A stretch of DNA of 64,000 bases, from positions 95,238 through 159,237 of the forward strand of contig JAWNZC010000219.1 of the NCBI GenBank assembly GCA_035771165.1, written 5' to 3'. Of the stretch, positions 1-31,151 are shown piece after piece; position 1 is the stretch's first letter, and the number at the start of each line of letters is the position of its first letter. The position numbers and the translations under genes are program-made. Source of the DNA: Paragorgia papillata. Lineage: Eukaryota > Cnidaria > Anthozoa > Scleralcyonacea > Coralliidae. The notes below the pieces were generated by a model that saw only the letters and a program-made list of their open reading frames with translations, did not search any database and was not told the origin of the DNA.

Positions 1-430
1 ACCCTATCTCAAAAGTTCGAAATCTCATGGTTGTTTTGCTCGCGTGCTCCGACAAAGCAGAGTTTTTGAAAAGAAAACCGCTTTTTGGTGCTCTTGTAAA
101 CGGCTAACCCCTTTTGCCATTTTTTCAACTTTTGAAATAGGGCTAAATTATGAAGATTTAGCACAAATATAGCCTTGTTTTTGCTACAGAAGCTAAAAGA
201 AGGCTTTATTTGAACTAAATTATGATTTTTTGACCGTATTTCAAAATTTGAAAAAATGGCCAAAATCGGTCAAAAAGTAAAGGCTAACTAACCCCTTTAC
301 ATTTTTTTCGACTTTTTAAAAAAAGGCTCAAATATGAAGATTTAGCACAAATACAGCCTTCTCATTGCCACAGAAGGTCTAAAAAGGCTTTATTTGACAT
401 TTTTTGACCTTGTATCAAAAAGGCTGGGCC
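1..430. repeat. Two divergent direct copies of a ~77-bp AT-rich unit
   Basis: The block from CTAACCCCTTT to ATGAAGATTTAGCACAAATA at about 103-182 recurs at about 287-365. No coding signal seen; the short minus-strand ORF here is low-complexity. Confidence 0.5.
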
Positions 431-599
431 GGCCTCATGTAAATACCCCCTAATACTGGACGAGGGAGAATTAGACTAAACGTCCCTCATTACTACTAAG
501 CATACGTTAGTTACTGAACCCGATGTAACTACGTCAGTTATAATTACGTAGTTACCGAGGTTGAGGTAACTAAACTATAGAAATAACTTCTTTCTTATA

Positions 600-720
600 T
601 AAGCTCGTTGTTTCTTTACACTCTTTACGTTTCTATCTGACGAACGGCCTTCGCTCGAAACGTTAGAAAAAACTACGTTCAATATTTTCGGCAGTGCTCA
701 AATCTTACTATATTTAAAAA
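600..720. mobile_element. Fragment of the TTTCGAGCGAAGG element
   Basis: Contains CTGACGAACGGCCTTCGCTC then GAAACGTTAGA, TTTTCGGCAG and TTACTATATTT, the same order as the copies at 6465, 10120, 19815, 28450 and 62752. Confidence 0.55.
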
Positions 721-1079
721 GTTACTGTTCATGACCCAACGTTTCGACACTCCGATTAGCTTTAGTTGTTCTAAGATGAGCTATATTTCATGTTTGTTGA
801 ATCAATGTATTCGTAATTGAGGCAATGTCACGTTTAATTTTGACGTTCGCAGCTGAAATTTAAAATATATTAATAAGACAATTTGGAGACAAAAATAGAT
901 CACTTTCGTAATAGCGTCTAATTTGAAATAAACATTTTATTTAATTTTTTTTTGGGGGGGAGGGGGGTGATTATACATGGACCGGGCGAGCCCTGTAAGC
1001 CGTGGTGAGTTTTGAATTGACGTGGTTGATTTCAGGCCGAAATTCGCAATTATCTAATCAATATGGGCAAAGTCACTAA

Positions 1080-1381
1080 AGTCTATAGTTCTCACTCGTC
1101 GTAAGAATCGGGAACAGTTCTATCCCCGATTGTCGGCGATTCTTACGACAGCCAGGTTCACACTTGTCGTGACTTGTCGTAAGAATCCCCGATCGTCGGC
1201 GACCGTCCGGGATGCATTTTCCAAATAAAATAGAAATGATTCCGATTCTTGCGATGCTTCCGATCAGATCGGCGACTGTCTGGCGGACGTTACTTCAACC
1301 ATGTTCACAGTTGTCGTAACAATCCCAGACGATTGGGGACTGGGAAAATCCACGATACTTACGACAAGTGAGAACCACGCT
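1080..1381. mobile_element. Harbinger-like MITE
   Basis: Terminal inverted repeats (AGTTCTCACTCGTCGTAAGA on the left, matching the right end) and internal TCGTAAGAATCCCCGATCG palindromes. Flanked by TAA and TTA trinucleotides, fitting the 3-bp TWA duplication of PIF/Harbinger elements. A longer copy lies at 32504-33206. Confidence 0.6.
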
Positions 1382-1598
1382 TTAGTTTTACACTATTTAG
1401 TCTATTAGTTATGTCGACAGAATCTTTTGCAAGCACATCGTTAATCAAAAAGATTGTTATTATCTTGGCTAACCCACGAAAGTGTCTTCATGATACGATC
1501 AGGAAACACACAAACAACGTTTTGATGCTCTAGTTCAGTTCCTTTCAGCACTATTTTTACCACAGTCAAGCAGGTAAACGAACACGCATCGGAACGAG

Positions 1599-1898
1599 TT
1601 AACACTTTGAAGCCTGTCTTTAAGCTTTATTCTGGCTAACGCCAGACGATTTATTCAGCACAGAGAGAGGTCCAGGCCTCAAAGTATTAAAACCTCTCTC
1701 TTTAACACTTTGAAGCCTGACGACGAGTCTTTAAGCTTTATTCTGGCTAACGCCAGACGATTTATTCAGCACAGAGAGAGGTCCAGGCCTCAAAGTATTA
1801 AAACCTCTCTCTTTAACACTTTGAAGCCTGACGACGAGTCTTTAAGCTTTATTCTGGCTAACGCCAGACGAGGAGCGGTCCAGGCCTCAAAGTGTTAA
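1599..1898. mobile_element. TTAA-flanked MITE in three tandem copies
   Basis: Three ~100-bp copies, each opening TTAACACTTTGAAGCCTG and closing with CAGGCCTCAAAGT(A/G)TTAA, with TTCTGGCTAACGCCAGACGA inside. The TTAA ends suggest a piggyBac-type target. Sequence related to its middle seeds the 25-bp satellites at 40.0 and 51.8 kb. Confidence 0.65.
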
Positions 1899-2025
1899 AG
1901 TGCATATAACCCCAATTTTTTTAGCATCTATAAATACGTTCTACCTTTGGCAAATAGTTGAACAACGAAATATTTTTTAGATTGGAGTAACCTTTATTGC
2001 TTTAAGAGAGATTTTTGTTTTCAAA

Positions 2026-2218
2026 ATGGTAATGAGATGACGCCAAAGTGGTCATCATTATCTATACAATATTTATTTGCAGGAGTGACATGACCGAATT
2101 CTTCCATTAATGGTGTGTTTGAACAACATGTTCCATATTGTATGAGTTTTTCCACAATTTATCTTGCCAAAAGGAGAAAGAAAGCCAAATGCCTACATAG
2201 ACGTCATCTCATTACCAT
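2026..2218. mobile_element. Small TIR element
   Basis: Ends ATGGTAATGAGATGACG and CGTCATCTCATTACCAT are perfect inverted repeats; no coding sequence. Superfamily unclear. Confidence 0.5.
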
Positions 2219-2339
2219 ACTAGAAATGCGAATCGCAAAAAGACATCGAAGAATAGCTCCAATCAAAAAAATATTTCACTGAACAACTGTTTGCTCTATG
2301 GAGAACGTATTCAGATGATAAAATATTTGGGTTTAAATG

Positions 2340-2715
2340 CCCTTAAAACAGTTTTTCAGCCCGCGTTGCAGAGACGAAACGATTACATGGACATTTTAAT
2401 CCCCCAAGCTAGGGATCTCGGCAAACCGAGCTAAGCCCGGTTGCCATGTAATCGAAACGTTGAAAAAACATATAATTTATATAGGACGCGGGTAAACCGG
2501 CCAATGTAATCACCTCCTTAATTTGAATACGTTTTATGTGAATGGACCATGGAACAACTTGGCTCACAATCGCTGTTTACATGAGCCGGGCTAACCCGGT
2601 TAACTTGGCTCACGCGATTGATTAGGATCTCACTGTGGTTTTAAAACTCGCATATCGGCATATGCATGGCTTTCCGACACGTCTTTCTTTGGGGCTGTTT
2701 ACATGAGCTGGGCTA
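2340..2715. repeat. Inverted-repeat fragments with CCGGGCTAACCCGG motifs
   Basis: Contains a hairpin of CGATTACATGG with CCATGTAATCG (about 2379-2456) and two TGTTTACATGAGC ends at about 2573 and 2696. Probably decayed MITE ends of the kind that begin GTTTACA. Confidence 0.4.
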
Positions 2716-2719
2716 GCCC

Positions 2720-3045
2720 CACTGATCTCGAAATAAAACTGGATTAAGCATCTATTGTTCACAAAATGAAGCCGGAAGTCACCCATTACTAAGGGACCAA
2801 GTGATGGTCTTTCTAGCGTATTCTGGCACCGATATAAACATTTTGTTGAATGAGATGCTGAATCTTTGAAAGAAAATATAGTTCAATAGTCTTTTTTGGT
2901 ACAGAAGACGTTTTAAGAAGACATAAAGACATTTTTCAGCATGTTTGGTCCCTTAGTAATTACGGATTTCTTTTGTTTAGCTGGCTTCATTTTATGAACC
3001 AGTGGACAATAGGTTGCACTATCCAGTTTTATTTCAAGATCAGTG
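2720..3045. mobile_element. hAT-like MITE with 8-bp target duplication
   Basis: 326 bp with ends CACTGATCTCGAAATAAAAC and its complement, flanked exactly by GCTAGCCC (2712-2719 and 3046-3053). A second copy in the other orientation is at 55469-55790. Eight-bp duplications are typical of hAT elements. Confidence 0.75.
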
Positions 3046-3088
3046 GCTAGCCCGTGCTGACTCGTGTCACAAAATTTTTTCCTCGGCC

Positions 3089-3172
3089 GCAAAAGGAGAT
3101 TTGAATTAGCGTTGGGATTCGTTTACATCTGCAAAAGGAGATTTGAATTAGCGTTGGGATTCGTTTACATCT
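3089..3172. repeat. 42-bp tandem duplication
   Basis: GCAAAAGGAGATTTGAATTA through GGGATTCGTTTACATCT occurs twice, head to tail. Confidence 0.7.
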
Positions 3173-3179
3173 AAACTAA

Positions 3180-4010
3180 ACTAAACTAAACAAATTCTTC
3201 TTTGTGAATTTAGTTTGGAAGGATTAATAAGCCTTTCTCGTCTCGTTTGTGTCTGCAATTCAAAAGAACCTGTCGGCTTCATAACGAGGTCAGAAAAAGC
3301 TCATAAAAATTGATAAAAAAATACTTTAATTGATGGCCCTTATGACAGTGATCAATAGTGTGGCTTTAATCAATAAAAATGAATAGTTAATACGCTGAAA
3401 CTTAATGACCACGAACTCGTTTCGACATAAATAGCACAAAAAAGCGGATCTTAAATAACATTTTTCAATTCTAAGATTTTAACGGCTTTTCAAAAAGGGT
3501 AAGTAAAAAAATATGTCCGAACTTTTTTTGAAATTTTAGAACTTTCGAATTAGCATGACTATTATTGGGCCAGCCAGCTGGTATTTTTTGATAGGTCGAA
3601 CGTTAAACAGGATTAGTCTAATCTTCGGCGTTGTTGACTTTTGAAATTCGAATAGCCGGCAGTTATTATTTGGAAAACCGTCTGCCATGAATTCATACAG
3701 TCGCAACAAAAGAAAATTTTAGAGCGTTTTGTACGTGAAAATCATTTCACCAAAGGGCATAGTCTGAATAATCTCATTACAACAAGAACCCTGAATTAGA
3801 TTAACATCACAAAATAGTTTTAAAGACATGATTTAGCTTATACGCTATATAACCTGACCGCTTCGGTGGTGTATCTTTATTGCGTTAATTTTGATAATAA
3901 AATCGAAGCTCGATTTAATTAAAAAAGAATTGAACGAAAGGAAACTGGAAAACGATTCAGCTTGAATAAGGTAACGTTTTTAGTCAAACTTATAGTGTTT
4001 GATGTAATGT
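3180..4010. other. AT-rich stretch, nothing recognised
   Basis: No long ORF, splice-consistent exon, RNA gene or clear repeat was seen here. Confidence 0.4.
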
Positions 4011-4014
4011 TTTG

Positions 4015-4600
4015 TTCGTTAGGCATGCAAGGTCGTTAGTTAGTAGAGTATTTTCAGCTTGGAGTTTGTAAAGTTTTGTTAGTTCTTGCTGTACAAGCTG
4101 TCGTTAGGCAAGGTCGTTAGTTAGTATATAGTATTTTCAGCTTGGTGTTTGTAAAGTTTTGTTAGTTCTTGCTGTACAGGCTGTCGTTATTTAGTATAGT
4201 ACTTTAATCCAGCTTGGAGTTTTGTTAGTTCTTGCTGTATACAAACTGTCGTTAGGCAAGGTCGTTAGTTAGTATAGTATTTTCAGCTTGGTGTTTGTAA
4301 CGTTTTGTTAGTTCTTGCTGTACGAGCTGTCATTAGTTAGTATAGTACCTTCAGCTTGGAGGTTGTAAGGTTTCGTTAGCTCTTGCTGTACAAGCTGCCG
4401 TTAGTATACACTACTTTCAGCTTGGAGTTTGTAATGTTTTGTTAGTTCTTGCTGTACAAACTGTCGTTAGTTAGTATAGTACTTTCAGCTTGGAGTTTGT
4501 AATGTTTCGTTGGTTCTTGCTGCACAGTCTGTCGTTAGTATAGTACTTTCAGCTTGGAGTTTATAATGTTTTGTTAGTTCTTGCTGTACAAGCTTTTGTT
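4015..4600. repeat. Tandem array of a ~65-bp unit
   Basis: About nine imperfect copies built on TTTTGTTAGTTCTTGCTGTA, CAAGCTGTCGTTAG and TACTTTCAGCTTGG. Unit length varies, so the array is old or unequal. Confidence 0.75.
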
Positions 4601-4620
4601 AGATATTAATACTCAGAAAA

Positions 4621-5420
4621 TTCTAAGCTTAGACGCGACTCGCATTCAAGCACGCAAATATCAATGGTTCCTCTTCCAAAAAAGATGAATTAGAATTTAA
4701 TTAATTTTAAAAAACGAACCAACGCAGTTGAGCACAGTCTAGCTATGCATGCCAAATGTACCTCAACAAACTTAAAGGGACAATGAGACGGAATATCTTC
4801 TATTCAATTTTGATTTTATCAAGAAGTACTTTCTTATCGCGTTCTTACTAAATCAATATCTCATCATGTTCCAGAGATATTCAGGTTTTTGTAACATGCA
4901 AATAAGATGCCTTATGATGTTATCTACCCCACACAGATCAAACAAACTTCCCCGAATGAGGAATATATCAAGCAATAACTGGATACATTGCAATATGCCA
5001 TTCGTATTAGAACAGCTTCAAAGTTTCAGCACAATCTATACCTATTATTTCCGTAGAAATATTCCTCCTTTACGGAATTGGTAGAGTAGATGACGTCGTA
5101 AGGTACCTTATTTGCATTTTTAAAACCAAAATATCTTTCAAACAAGATGAGAAACTGAACAAGCGAAGAGGCTATTCTTCTTTATGTTCATATATATGAA
5201 CAGAATAAACAACTAAATGTCATTCACTTCAGTCAGTAAAGTGCTCAATACAGGTGTAGAGCAATAGTATATACAGTATATATATATATATAACATCAAG
5301 ATAAAAACTTCATAACTTTATTAAAAATCAACGTTTCGGGGCAAGCCGCTTTATCAAGATATGATATCTTAATTCGATTATGAAATATGAGTTACCCAAC
5401 AACTATGGAAGATTTTTGAA
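4621..5420. other. AT-rich stretch with a short TA run
   Basis: No gene recognised; (TA)n at about 5270-5292. The 72-aa plus ORF at 4866-5084 has no recognisable domain. Confidence 0.35.
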
Positions 5421-5427
5421 TCTTTAA

Positions 5428-5777
5428 AGCCCTAATCAAACGAGAACGCAAGTTAGCTTAGGATGACTTGCGATGCCACCAGTCAAACGTCGGCACAAGT
5501 CGTCGCATGTTCTGCACTTCCGTTAGTTCCCACGCCTTTTCGCTAGTTCTCATGGTAGTTTATATGGCGACGGACCACGAAAGACTTGCATCGACTTGTG
5601 TTTTGTGTTCAAACGTTTCGCAAGCTCTCGCAAGTTGAAGAAAACTTGCGATGAAATTTGAACAAGATCAAATTAGTCGCAAGCTAACGCAAGTCACCTC
5701 AAATCATCGCAAGCTGGCGGTCAAACGAAGCACAAGCTAAAACTTGCGATGACTTGCGTTCTCGTTTGATTAGGGCT
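5428..5777. mobile_element. Harbinger-like MITE, TAA target duplication
   Basis: 350 bp with near-perfect TIRs AGCCCTAATCAAACGAGAAC and complement, flanked by TAA on both sides (5425-5427, 5778-5780). Inside are many ACTTGCGA/TCGCAAGT motifs in both orientations. Confidence 0.75.
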
Positions 5778-5843
5778 TAAGACCAAGTTTTTATCTCTTT
5801 TACGTTTTTATATAATATGTAAGAGTTAAAACCCGAGAACGAG

Positions 5844-5912
5844 GGATGTATGCATGCTATATACAGCCCCGAGGACACGTAGCGTCCGAGGGCTGTATAT
5901 CGCATACATCCC
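5844..5912. repeat. Hairpin-forming inverted repeat
   Basis: GGGATGTATGCATGCTATAT ACAGCCC on the left pairs with GGGCTGTATATCGCATACAT CCC on the right around a short loop. A third partial copy of the arm lies near 6046-6066. Confidence 0.6.
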
Positions 5913-6119
5913 GACGTTCGAGGGATTTATCTGACTTATTTCATGATTGAGGAGGTTTTCCAACAAAGTTTTGTCTTTTTTTTCCACCTTGGACAAAGAT
6001 TTTCCTAGTTTTTTCTTCATTTCTTATCTAATTAGTATTCATAGGGCTGTATGCTATATACAGCCCGCGGGACATCAAAGAAAACCGACTCAATCATGAA
6101 ATAAAAAACCGTTATTAAC

Positions 6120-6690
6120 AGACGTTCGGTGGACGTTCGTCAAGCTCAATTACTCAGAAAAGATTTCTGAGACCCCAGACAGAGTTCGAACCTGCAACCT
6201 TCTAATGACCGGTTAGACGCTCTAACCATTGAGCCACTGCATGAGGCTCAGATGGAGGGCTAAGGCTGCAAATTCATATGTACCACATGCACTACATGTA
6301 TACTACGTACAACTTATCATGTCACTTTAACAACATCTCATATGCAAACGCTACCACTTAGGAGCACATATGACTATGAATTTGCAACTTTAGCTCTCCA
6401 TCTGAGCCTTAGTGGCTCAATGGTTAGAGCGTCTAACCGGTCATTAGAAGGTTGCAGGTTCGAATAGTGAAATAAAAGTAGCGTGCTGCGTAGGGAGTGT
6501 TGAAACAACAATCGAAATATAGTAAGGTTAGATATACTGCCGAAACAGAGAACGTAGGAGTCTAACGTTTCGAGCGAAGGCCCTTCGTCAGAGAAAAACG
6601 TGAAGGTTCGAACCCTGTCTAGGGTCTCAGAAATCTTTTCTGAGTAATTGAGCTTGACGAACGTCCACCGAACGTCTGTTACATTACACC
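6120..6690. mobile_element. Inverted pair of tRNA-derived SINE copies
   Basis: Minus-oriented copy at about 6120-6250 and plus-oriented copy at about 6385-6464 plus 6604-6690. Each has a tRNA-type A box (TGGCTCAATGGTTAGAGCGTC) and B box (GGTTGCAGGTTCGAA). The arms also share GAGTAATTGAGCTTGACGAA and AACGTCCACCGAACGTCTGT. The plus copy is split by the 139-bp insert at 6465-6603. Confidence 0.7.
6465..6603. mobile_element. 139-bp mobile unit inserted in a SINE B box
   Basis: Starts TAGTGAAATAAAAGTAG and ends CTTCGTCAGAGAAAAACGTGA less one base, flanked by a 9-bp direct repeat AGGTTCGAA (6456-6464 and 6604-6612) copied from the interrupted SINE. The same unit recurs at 10120, 19815, 28450 and 62752. 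On the minus strand it has CTGACGAAGGGCC and CGAAAC, like a hammerhead core and like Penelope-type retroelement termini. Confidence 0.65.
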
Positions 6691-6699
6691 AAGCTCGCA

Positions 6700-7190
6700 A
6701 ACGTACTACATGCACTATATGTATACGTACAACCTATCATGTCACAAAACCGTTATTGTGCGATTTCGTGCAAATTTAGGACAATTTTGTTTTTGTAAGC
6801 CGAATTGCTAAAAATAACAGGTACCCCTTTAGAAAAATAGCGTAATTATACACGCCATCAGGTGCCGTTTGCTAGGTAACCACCAATCACAGACCAGATT
6901 TTGGCCAGCCGTTAATTTTTTCTTTGTTTATATAGTCTAAAATATCTTATAACTTCCTGTTTTGAACAGAGAGTAGGTGGCACTATTTTGAGTTTAAATG
7001 CAGAATTTTTTATAAAAGCGAAGCGTCGCGTATAACATGGCCGCTTACCTAACAGTTTTGCGCCAGACAAAAACTATATATTTGTGCAGGGAAAAGGAAC
7101 AATATTCTCAAAACGTTAAAGAAGTAAGTCATTAATGCATAATTATTCTTCCAAACTATTTAGCCGATATAATTTTAAAGTGTGTGATAT
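6700..7190. other. AT-rich stretch, nothing recognised
   Basis: No exon, RNA gene or repeat could be supported, apart from the start of the array that follows. Confidence 0.35.
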
Positions 7191-8425
7191 TCACTATAAT
7201 TTTAATTTTAAAGTGTGTGATATTCACTATAATTTTAATTTTAAAGTGATTTTCATTGACAAGTTTCGCTCATGTGTAGAGCATAAATTGCCAAGTTTTC
7301 CATTGACAAGTTTCGCTCATGCACGTACAGCATAAATTAACAAGTTTTTCATTGACAAGTTTCGCTCATGTGCATGTAGAGCATAAATTGACAAGTTTTT
7401 CATTGACAAATTTCGCTCATGCATGTGTGGAGCATAAATTGACAAGTTTTTCAATGACAAGTTTCGCTCATGTGTACAGCATAAATTAACAAGTTTTTCA
7501 TTGATAAATTTCGCTCATGTGTGGAGCATAAATTGACAAGTTTTTCAATGACAAATTTCGCTCATGCATGTGTACAGCATAAATTAACAAGTTTTTCATT
7601 GACAAGTTTCGCTCATGTGAATAGAGCATAAATTAACAAGTTTTTCAATGACAAGTTTCGCTCATGTGTAGAGCATAAATTAACAAGTTTTCAATTGACA
7701 AGTTTCGCTCATATGCATGTAGAGCATATAAATTGACAAGTTTTCTATTGACAAGTTTCGCTCATATGTAAAGCATAAATTGACAAGTTTTTCATTGACA
7801 AGTTTTGCTCATGTGTAAAGCATAAATTGTCAAGGTTTTTAATGACAAGTTTCGCTCATGTGTAGAGCATAAATTGCCAAGTTTTCCATTGACAAGTTTC
7901 GCTCATGCACGTACAGCATAAATTAACAAGTTTTTCATTGACAAGTTTCGCCCATGTGTACAGCATAAATTGCCAAGTTTTCCATTGACAAGTTTCGCTC
8001 ATGCACGTACAGCATAAATTGACAAGTCCTCATTGACAAGTTTCGCTCATTTCCAAGCATAAATTGACAAGTTTTCCATTGACAAGTTTCGCTCATGCAC
8101 GTACAGCATAAATTGACAAGTCCTCATTGACAAGTTTCGCTCATGTGCAAAGCATAAATTGACAAGTTTTCCATTGACAAGTTTCGCTCATGCACGTACA
8201 GCATAAATTGACAAGTTTTTCATTGACAAGTTTCGCTCATGTGTAGAGCATACATTAACAAGTTTTTCATTGACAAATTTCGCTCATGTGTATAGAGCAT
8301 AAATTAACAAGTTTTTCAATGACAAGTTTCGCTCATGTGTACAGCATAAATTGTCAAGTTTTCTATTGACAAGTTTCGCTCATGTGTACAGCATAAATTG
8401 CCAAGTTTTCCAATGACAATTTTTT
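7185..8425. repeat. Tandem array of a ~47-bp unit
   Basis: About 25 units based on ATTGACAAGTTTCGCTCATG, TGTAGAGCATAAATTGACAA and GTTTTTC. The region before GCATAAATT varies in length (TGTAGA, CACGTACA, TGCATGTAGA), giving length variants in local runs. Confidence 0.85.
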
Positions 8426-8429
8426 CATC

Positions 8430-8955
8430 AATTTTTTGACAATGACAATTTTTTGACAGTTTTCCATTCTTTACATAATAGCCGAGCCAATTAATATATG
8501 AATTGTGACATTACTGGCTAGAAAACTAGTTGACGTCAGTAAGACATCGAAGTTTAAAACACTACATAAATAAACCGTTAAAATTCGCGAAATATAAGAA
8601 TAATAGCACTTACATCGAATGACATTTGACAGGAGCACTGCATGTACGACGACGGTATCGACCCAAGCTTGACTGAATAAGCTATATATAATAAAAAGAT
8701 AGGGAAAAAACGATTTAGTTTTTCGCGAAAAAGGCCATCGAAACTGGAATCGTTCGCGTCTATTAATCAGTGTAAGTAAGTAATTAAATATATCTTTTAA
8801 CTTAAAGAATTTAAGTATCTTAAAAACGTAGCGATAGAACAATCAGGCGGAAAGCTTATAGACCCCGTTTACACAATCTTAGATCCCGTTTTTAAACAAT
8901 AAAGGAGTCGTGTAGCGTCTTTGACCAGATCATGAGGTAGAAATGGGTTAATCAC
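8430..8955. other. AT-rich flank, nothing recognised
   Basis: A 123-aa minus ORF (8471-8842) is rich in Phe, Leu and Ser with no motif, in AT-rich sequence; not supported as a gene. Confidence 0.35.
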
Positions 8956-8958
8956 TTG

Positions 8959-9171
8959 TTAACACTTTGAAACCTGAAGACGAGTCTTTAAGGTTTATTC
9001 TGGCTAACGCGAGACGATTTTGTTCAGCACAGGGAGAGCTCCAGGCCTCAAAATGTTAAAACCTATCTCTTAACACTTTGAAGCCTGACGACGAGTCTTT
9101 AGTATTTTATTCTGGCTAACACCAGACGATTATATTCAGCACAGGGAGAGGTCCAGGCCTGAAAGTGTTAA
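8959..9171. mobile_element. TTAA-flanked MITE, two tandem copies
   Basis: Same family as 1599-1898: TTAACACTTTGAAACCTG, TTATTCTGGCTAACGCGAGA and closing AAAGTGTTAA. Followed at about 9180-9260 by a related end (CCTAGGATGTCGGAGGGTTC, TCGTCTGGTGTTAGACAGAG). Confidence 0.6.
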
Positions 9172-9655
9172 CCCATTGCTGCCTAGGATGTCGGAGGGTT
9201 CTCTCTTTGACTACTAAAATCGTCTGGTGTTAGACAGAGTAAAAAATATATATAGTGGGCGTTTTTGGCCAGCTCAGGCAGGAATGAGTATTAAATGTTT
9301 ATCACGTACTGTAGACCTTTCTGTAGACCTTCGAAATACGTTATGGGAAAACAATACAGAGCTATTGCAAGTATGTTAATCTATATTGGAGAACTTATAC
9401 AAGTATAGCTACAAGACTGGGTTAAAATATTTTTAATTCAGTGACTGAGAAAAAAATTCACGCGTAAACATCCCATGCACTCAACGGAAAAGCGTATAGG
9501 AATAGTTCAGACAATGGCTGAGAGCGTCTCTAAATTTAGGGGTGCCCTCCCAACTTCCCAAGTGCATCCATAACTATATCTGACGCCTTATTAAAATAAA
9601 TTTCGGGTTCACAGGAATTCATTCTAGCTATAGAGTCGTTGTCGTTGAATAGCTA

Positions 9656-10018
9656 TTTAACAAATAGATTCCATTTTGCCGTTGTCTGTTCAGTTATAGA
9701 TGCACAGATGACGTCACAACGTGGTAAGAACAAAAAAGTGGCCCACGAGACGCAGTCGAGTGGGTCACTGATGTTCTTACCACGTTGTGACGTCCTCTGT
9801 GCATCTATAACTGAACAGACAACAAAAAAATGGAATCTATTTGTTTTATACAATAAAAATTTAAAAGGTCTTTGTCAAAACTCGTGCCGGATTTTGGGGC
9901 ATGAAGAAGGAAAAAGGCAAGTCAGCTGACGTGATCTGACGTGACCATGTGTCTGTCCTCTAATAGATCATGGCCAACAACCAATGAAAACACGCATAGC
10001 AACCAGGGTATTGTATAA
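9656..10018. mobile_element. Foldback element, AACAAATAGATTCC family
   Basis: Arms AACAAATAGATTCCATTTTG...GACGTCACAACGTGGTAAGA pair with the complement at about 9770-9845; a unique tail runs to CAGGGTATTGTATAA. Two further copies are at 33525-33887 and 35745-36164 (the latter inverted and diverged). ORFs reading through both arms are palindrome artefacts. Confidence 0.75.
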
Positions 10019-10119
10019 TGCTTGTTAGAGATGTGATTGCAATTTTGCCAACTGGATTCCGTAAAAGTATGATATTTACCGTATATGCTTTGGCATCATG
10101 AGATGATGGAATTATTAAT

Positions 10120-10340
10120 AACAATCGAAATATAGTAAGGTTAGATATACTGCCGAAACAGAGAACGTAGCTAGGAGTCTAACGTTTCGAGCGATAAGGC
10201 CCTTCGTCAAAGAGAACGTTTCTCTCTGACGAAGGGCTTTCGCTCGAAACGTTGTTTCGGCAGTATATATCTAACCTTACTATATTTCGATTGTTGTTTC
10301 AACACTGCCTACGCAGCACACTACTTTTATTTCACTGAAA
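10120..10340. mobile_element. Inverted pair of the 139-bp unit
   Basis: ACAATCGAAATATAGTAAGG...GAAACAGAGAACGTAG...GGCCCTTCGTCA is followed by the reverse order ending in TTTTATTTCACT. The arms face each other over the CTGACGA core. Confidence 0.65.
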
Positions 10341-10344
10341 CGGT

Positions 10345-11430
10345 GATAAACTGCCTACTGACGTTTCGATGTTTAATTGAAAGCATTGTTAAAGTTTTAA
10401 CCGATTCATTACGATTATAATTATGTTTTTTCTTCTATACATATAATATATAATCAATTAGTTTCACATGTTTTTATAATTTTAGTTTTCTAACTCACAC
10501 GCAGTAAAAATTGTAATACGACAGTGTTTTCGTTGAAAATCGGTGACTTCAGTCTTTGCTGTTTGTATTCACGACATTCAAAATAAAACTAAAAAACATT
10601 GGTCATGCATATAATAAAAACCTTATTAATTTCGCTTGGTCGGTCTATACGGCAAAATGATCCTGCCTTTGGTCTTTTCGCACAAACCTCGCTAGTTCAT
10701 TATCACCAGAGTGTAAAATAGTATAGAGTGTTGTGTAGGCAGTGTTTTAGATAGAGCAAAGTGAAAAGGTGCTAAACTGCCGAGAATAATTTTGATACGA
10801 AATACTGACGTTTCAAGCGGAGCCCTTCATCCGAGTAAAATGTGCCTTATTGAAGGGCATGGCTTACGACTTCCTTCCAGTTAGATCAACACGTCGTATT
10901 TAACATATAATCGACTGGTGACCGGACGTTTTGGCGACAGGCATTTTGCCAAGGAAAGCATTAGCTAGACTATATATATATATGCTAATATATATATAAA
11001 CATTTAGCTAACAGGCCCGAGTTTGTAAGCCCAAGTGAATATTTTGTCGAACGGACTATTTCAGCCGACCGATATTTTGTAATTTTTATATGCTCACTAA
11101 AGCCCCAAACAAGATCAAGTTTCTGTAATATCTTGAACTTCATGTTCTTCGATAGCTTTTCTTGTTCGTAGCTGCGATAAACAATGGTTTTCTTTCGATA
11201 ATATTCTTTCATAAGTATTTTATTTGCTCGTGTATCCAGCTGGTCAAACTTTTCTTGACAAAAAAGGACAGTTCTGCTTCAATCTGTCTACATGAGTGGC
11301 ATTGTATTTATATATAGGGAGACTAATGTATGAAATATAAAACAATTATTTTGAGTAATTGTTCAGCTTCAATCTGAAGTACATACACAATCTTAAATTC
11401 TTAATAGTATTTCTTTATTTCCTTATTACA
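10345..11430. other. Upstream region of gene 1, mostly AT-rich
   Basis: Holds short CGGTCTATACGGCAAAATGA sequence at about 10640 resembling the hairpins at 24250 and 40790, an AAACGTCAG-type fragment at about 10800-10850, and (TA)n at about 10970. No upstream exon of gene 1 was recognised. Confidence 0.35.
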
Positions 11431-11439
11431 GCTTTGAAG

Positions 11440-30494
<19,055 letters not shown>

Positions 30495-30681
30495 ATCAGA
30501 GGAACAGCGCGGGAAAATATGTGCGCATGCGTTAGTTATAATAGTAGTTTATAATTCAGTGTTATTTGAGTACTACGCTACACGTTGATATTCAGAAAAT
30601 ATAGTCACCATCATTTGCAAAAGTTTTGGTTTTCTAGAAGCTTTTTCGGCTTGTGCTGATGGCCTAATATAAACATCTTTA

Positions 30682-31151
30682 AAGGGGATTGGCATTAAAA
30701 ATGAAGTTTGTCTAATTTGAAAGAACTCATAAAATTGTAATAGAAGATCCTTTACAACTTTTTCGTATCTTTCTGCGTTTTCAAGATATTTCAATTTGTT
30801 TGATATGTAAATGAGATGGTCTCTGACGTCAGGAGTGGGGTAAAATATTTTCATACAGAACAAAATCACTTACATATCTAACATGAAATGTTCAGCGTCG
30901 CAAGGAGTTTTTATGTGCACAGTTTCAAATGATTTCGCTGAACAAACTTAGAGATATAACTAGTTTTGCTACATGTGAAAATATTTTACCCCACACCTGA
31001 CGTCAGAGACCATCTCATTTACATATCAAACAAATTGAAATATCTTGAAAACGAAGAGAGATACGAAAAAGTTTTAAAGGATCTTCTATTACAATTTTAT
31101 GAGTTCTTTCAAATTAGACACACTTAATTTTTAGTGCTATTGCCCTTTTAC
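30682..31151. mobile_element. Foldback element, copy 2
   Basis: Same family as 23640-24112: AAAGGGGATTGGCATTAAAA at the left, TTAGTGCTATTGCCCTTTTA at the right, arms with TTTGATATGTAAATGAGATG. The 98-aa minus ORF overlapping it is not a gene. Confidence 0.75.

Noticed and set aside
9639..9929. 96-aa ORF matching another at 33517-33798
   Set aside because: The match is due to a repeated foldback element; the forward and reverse ORFs mirror each other because the DNA is palindromic.
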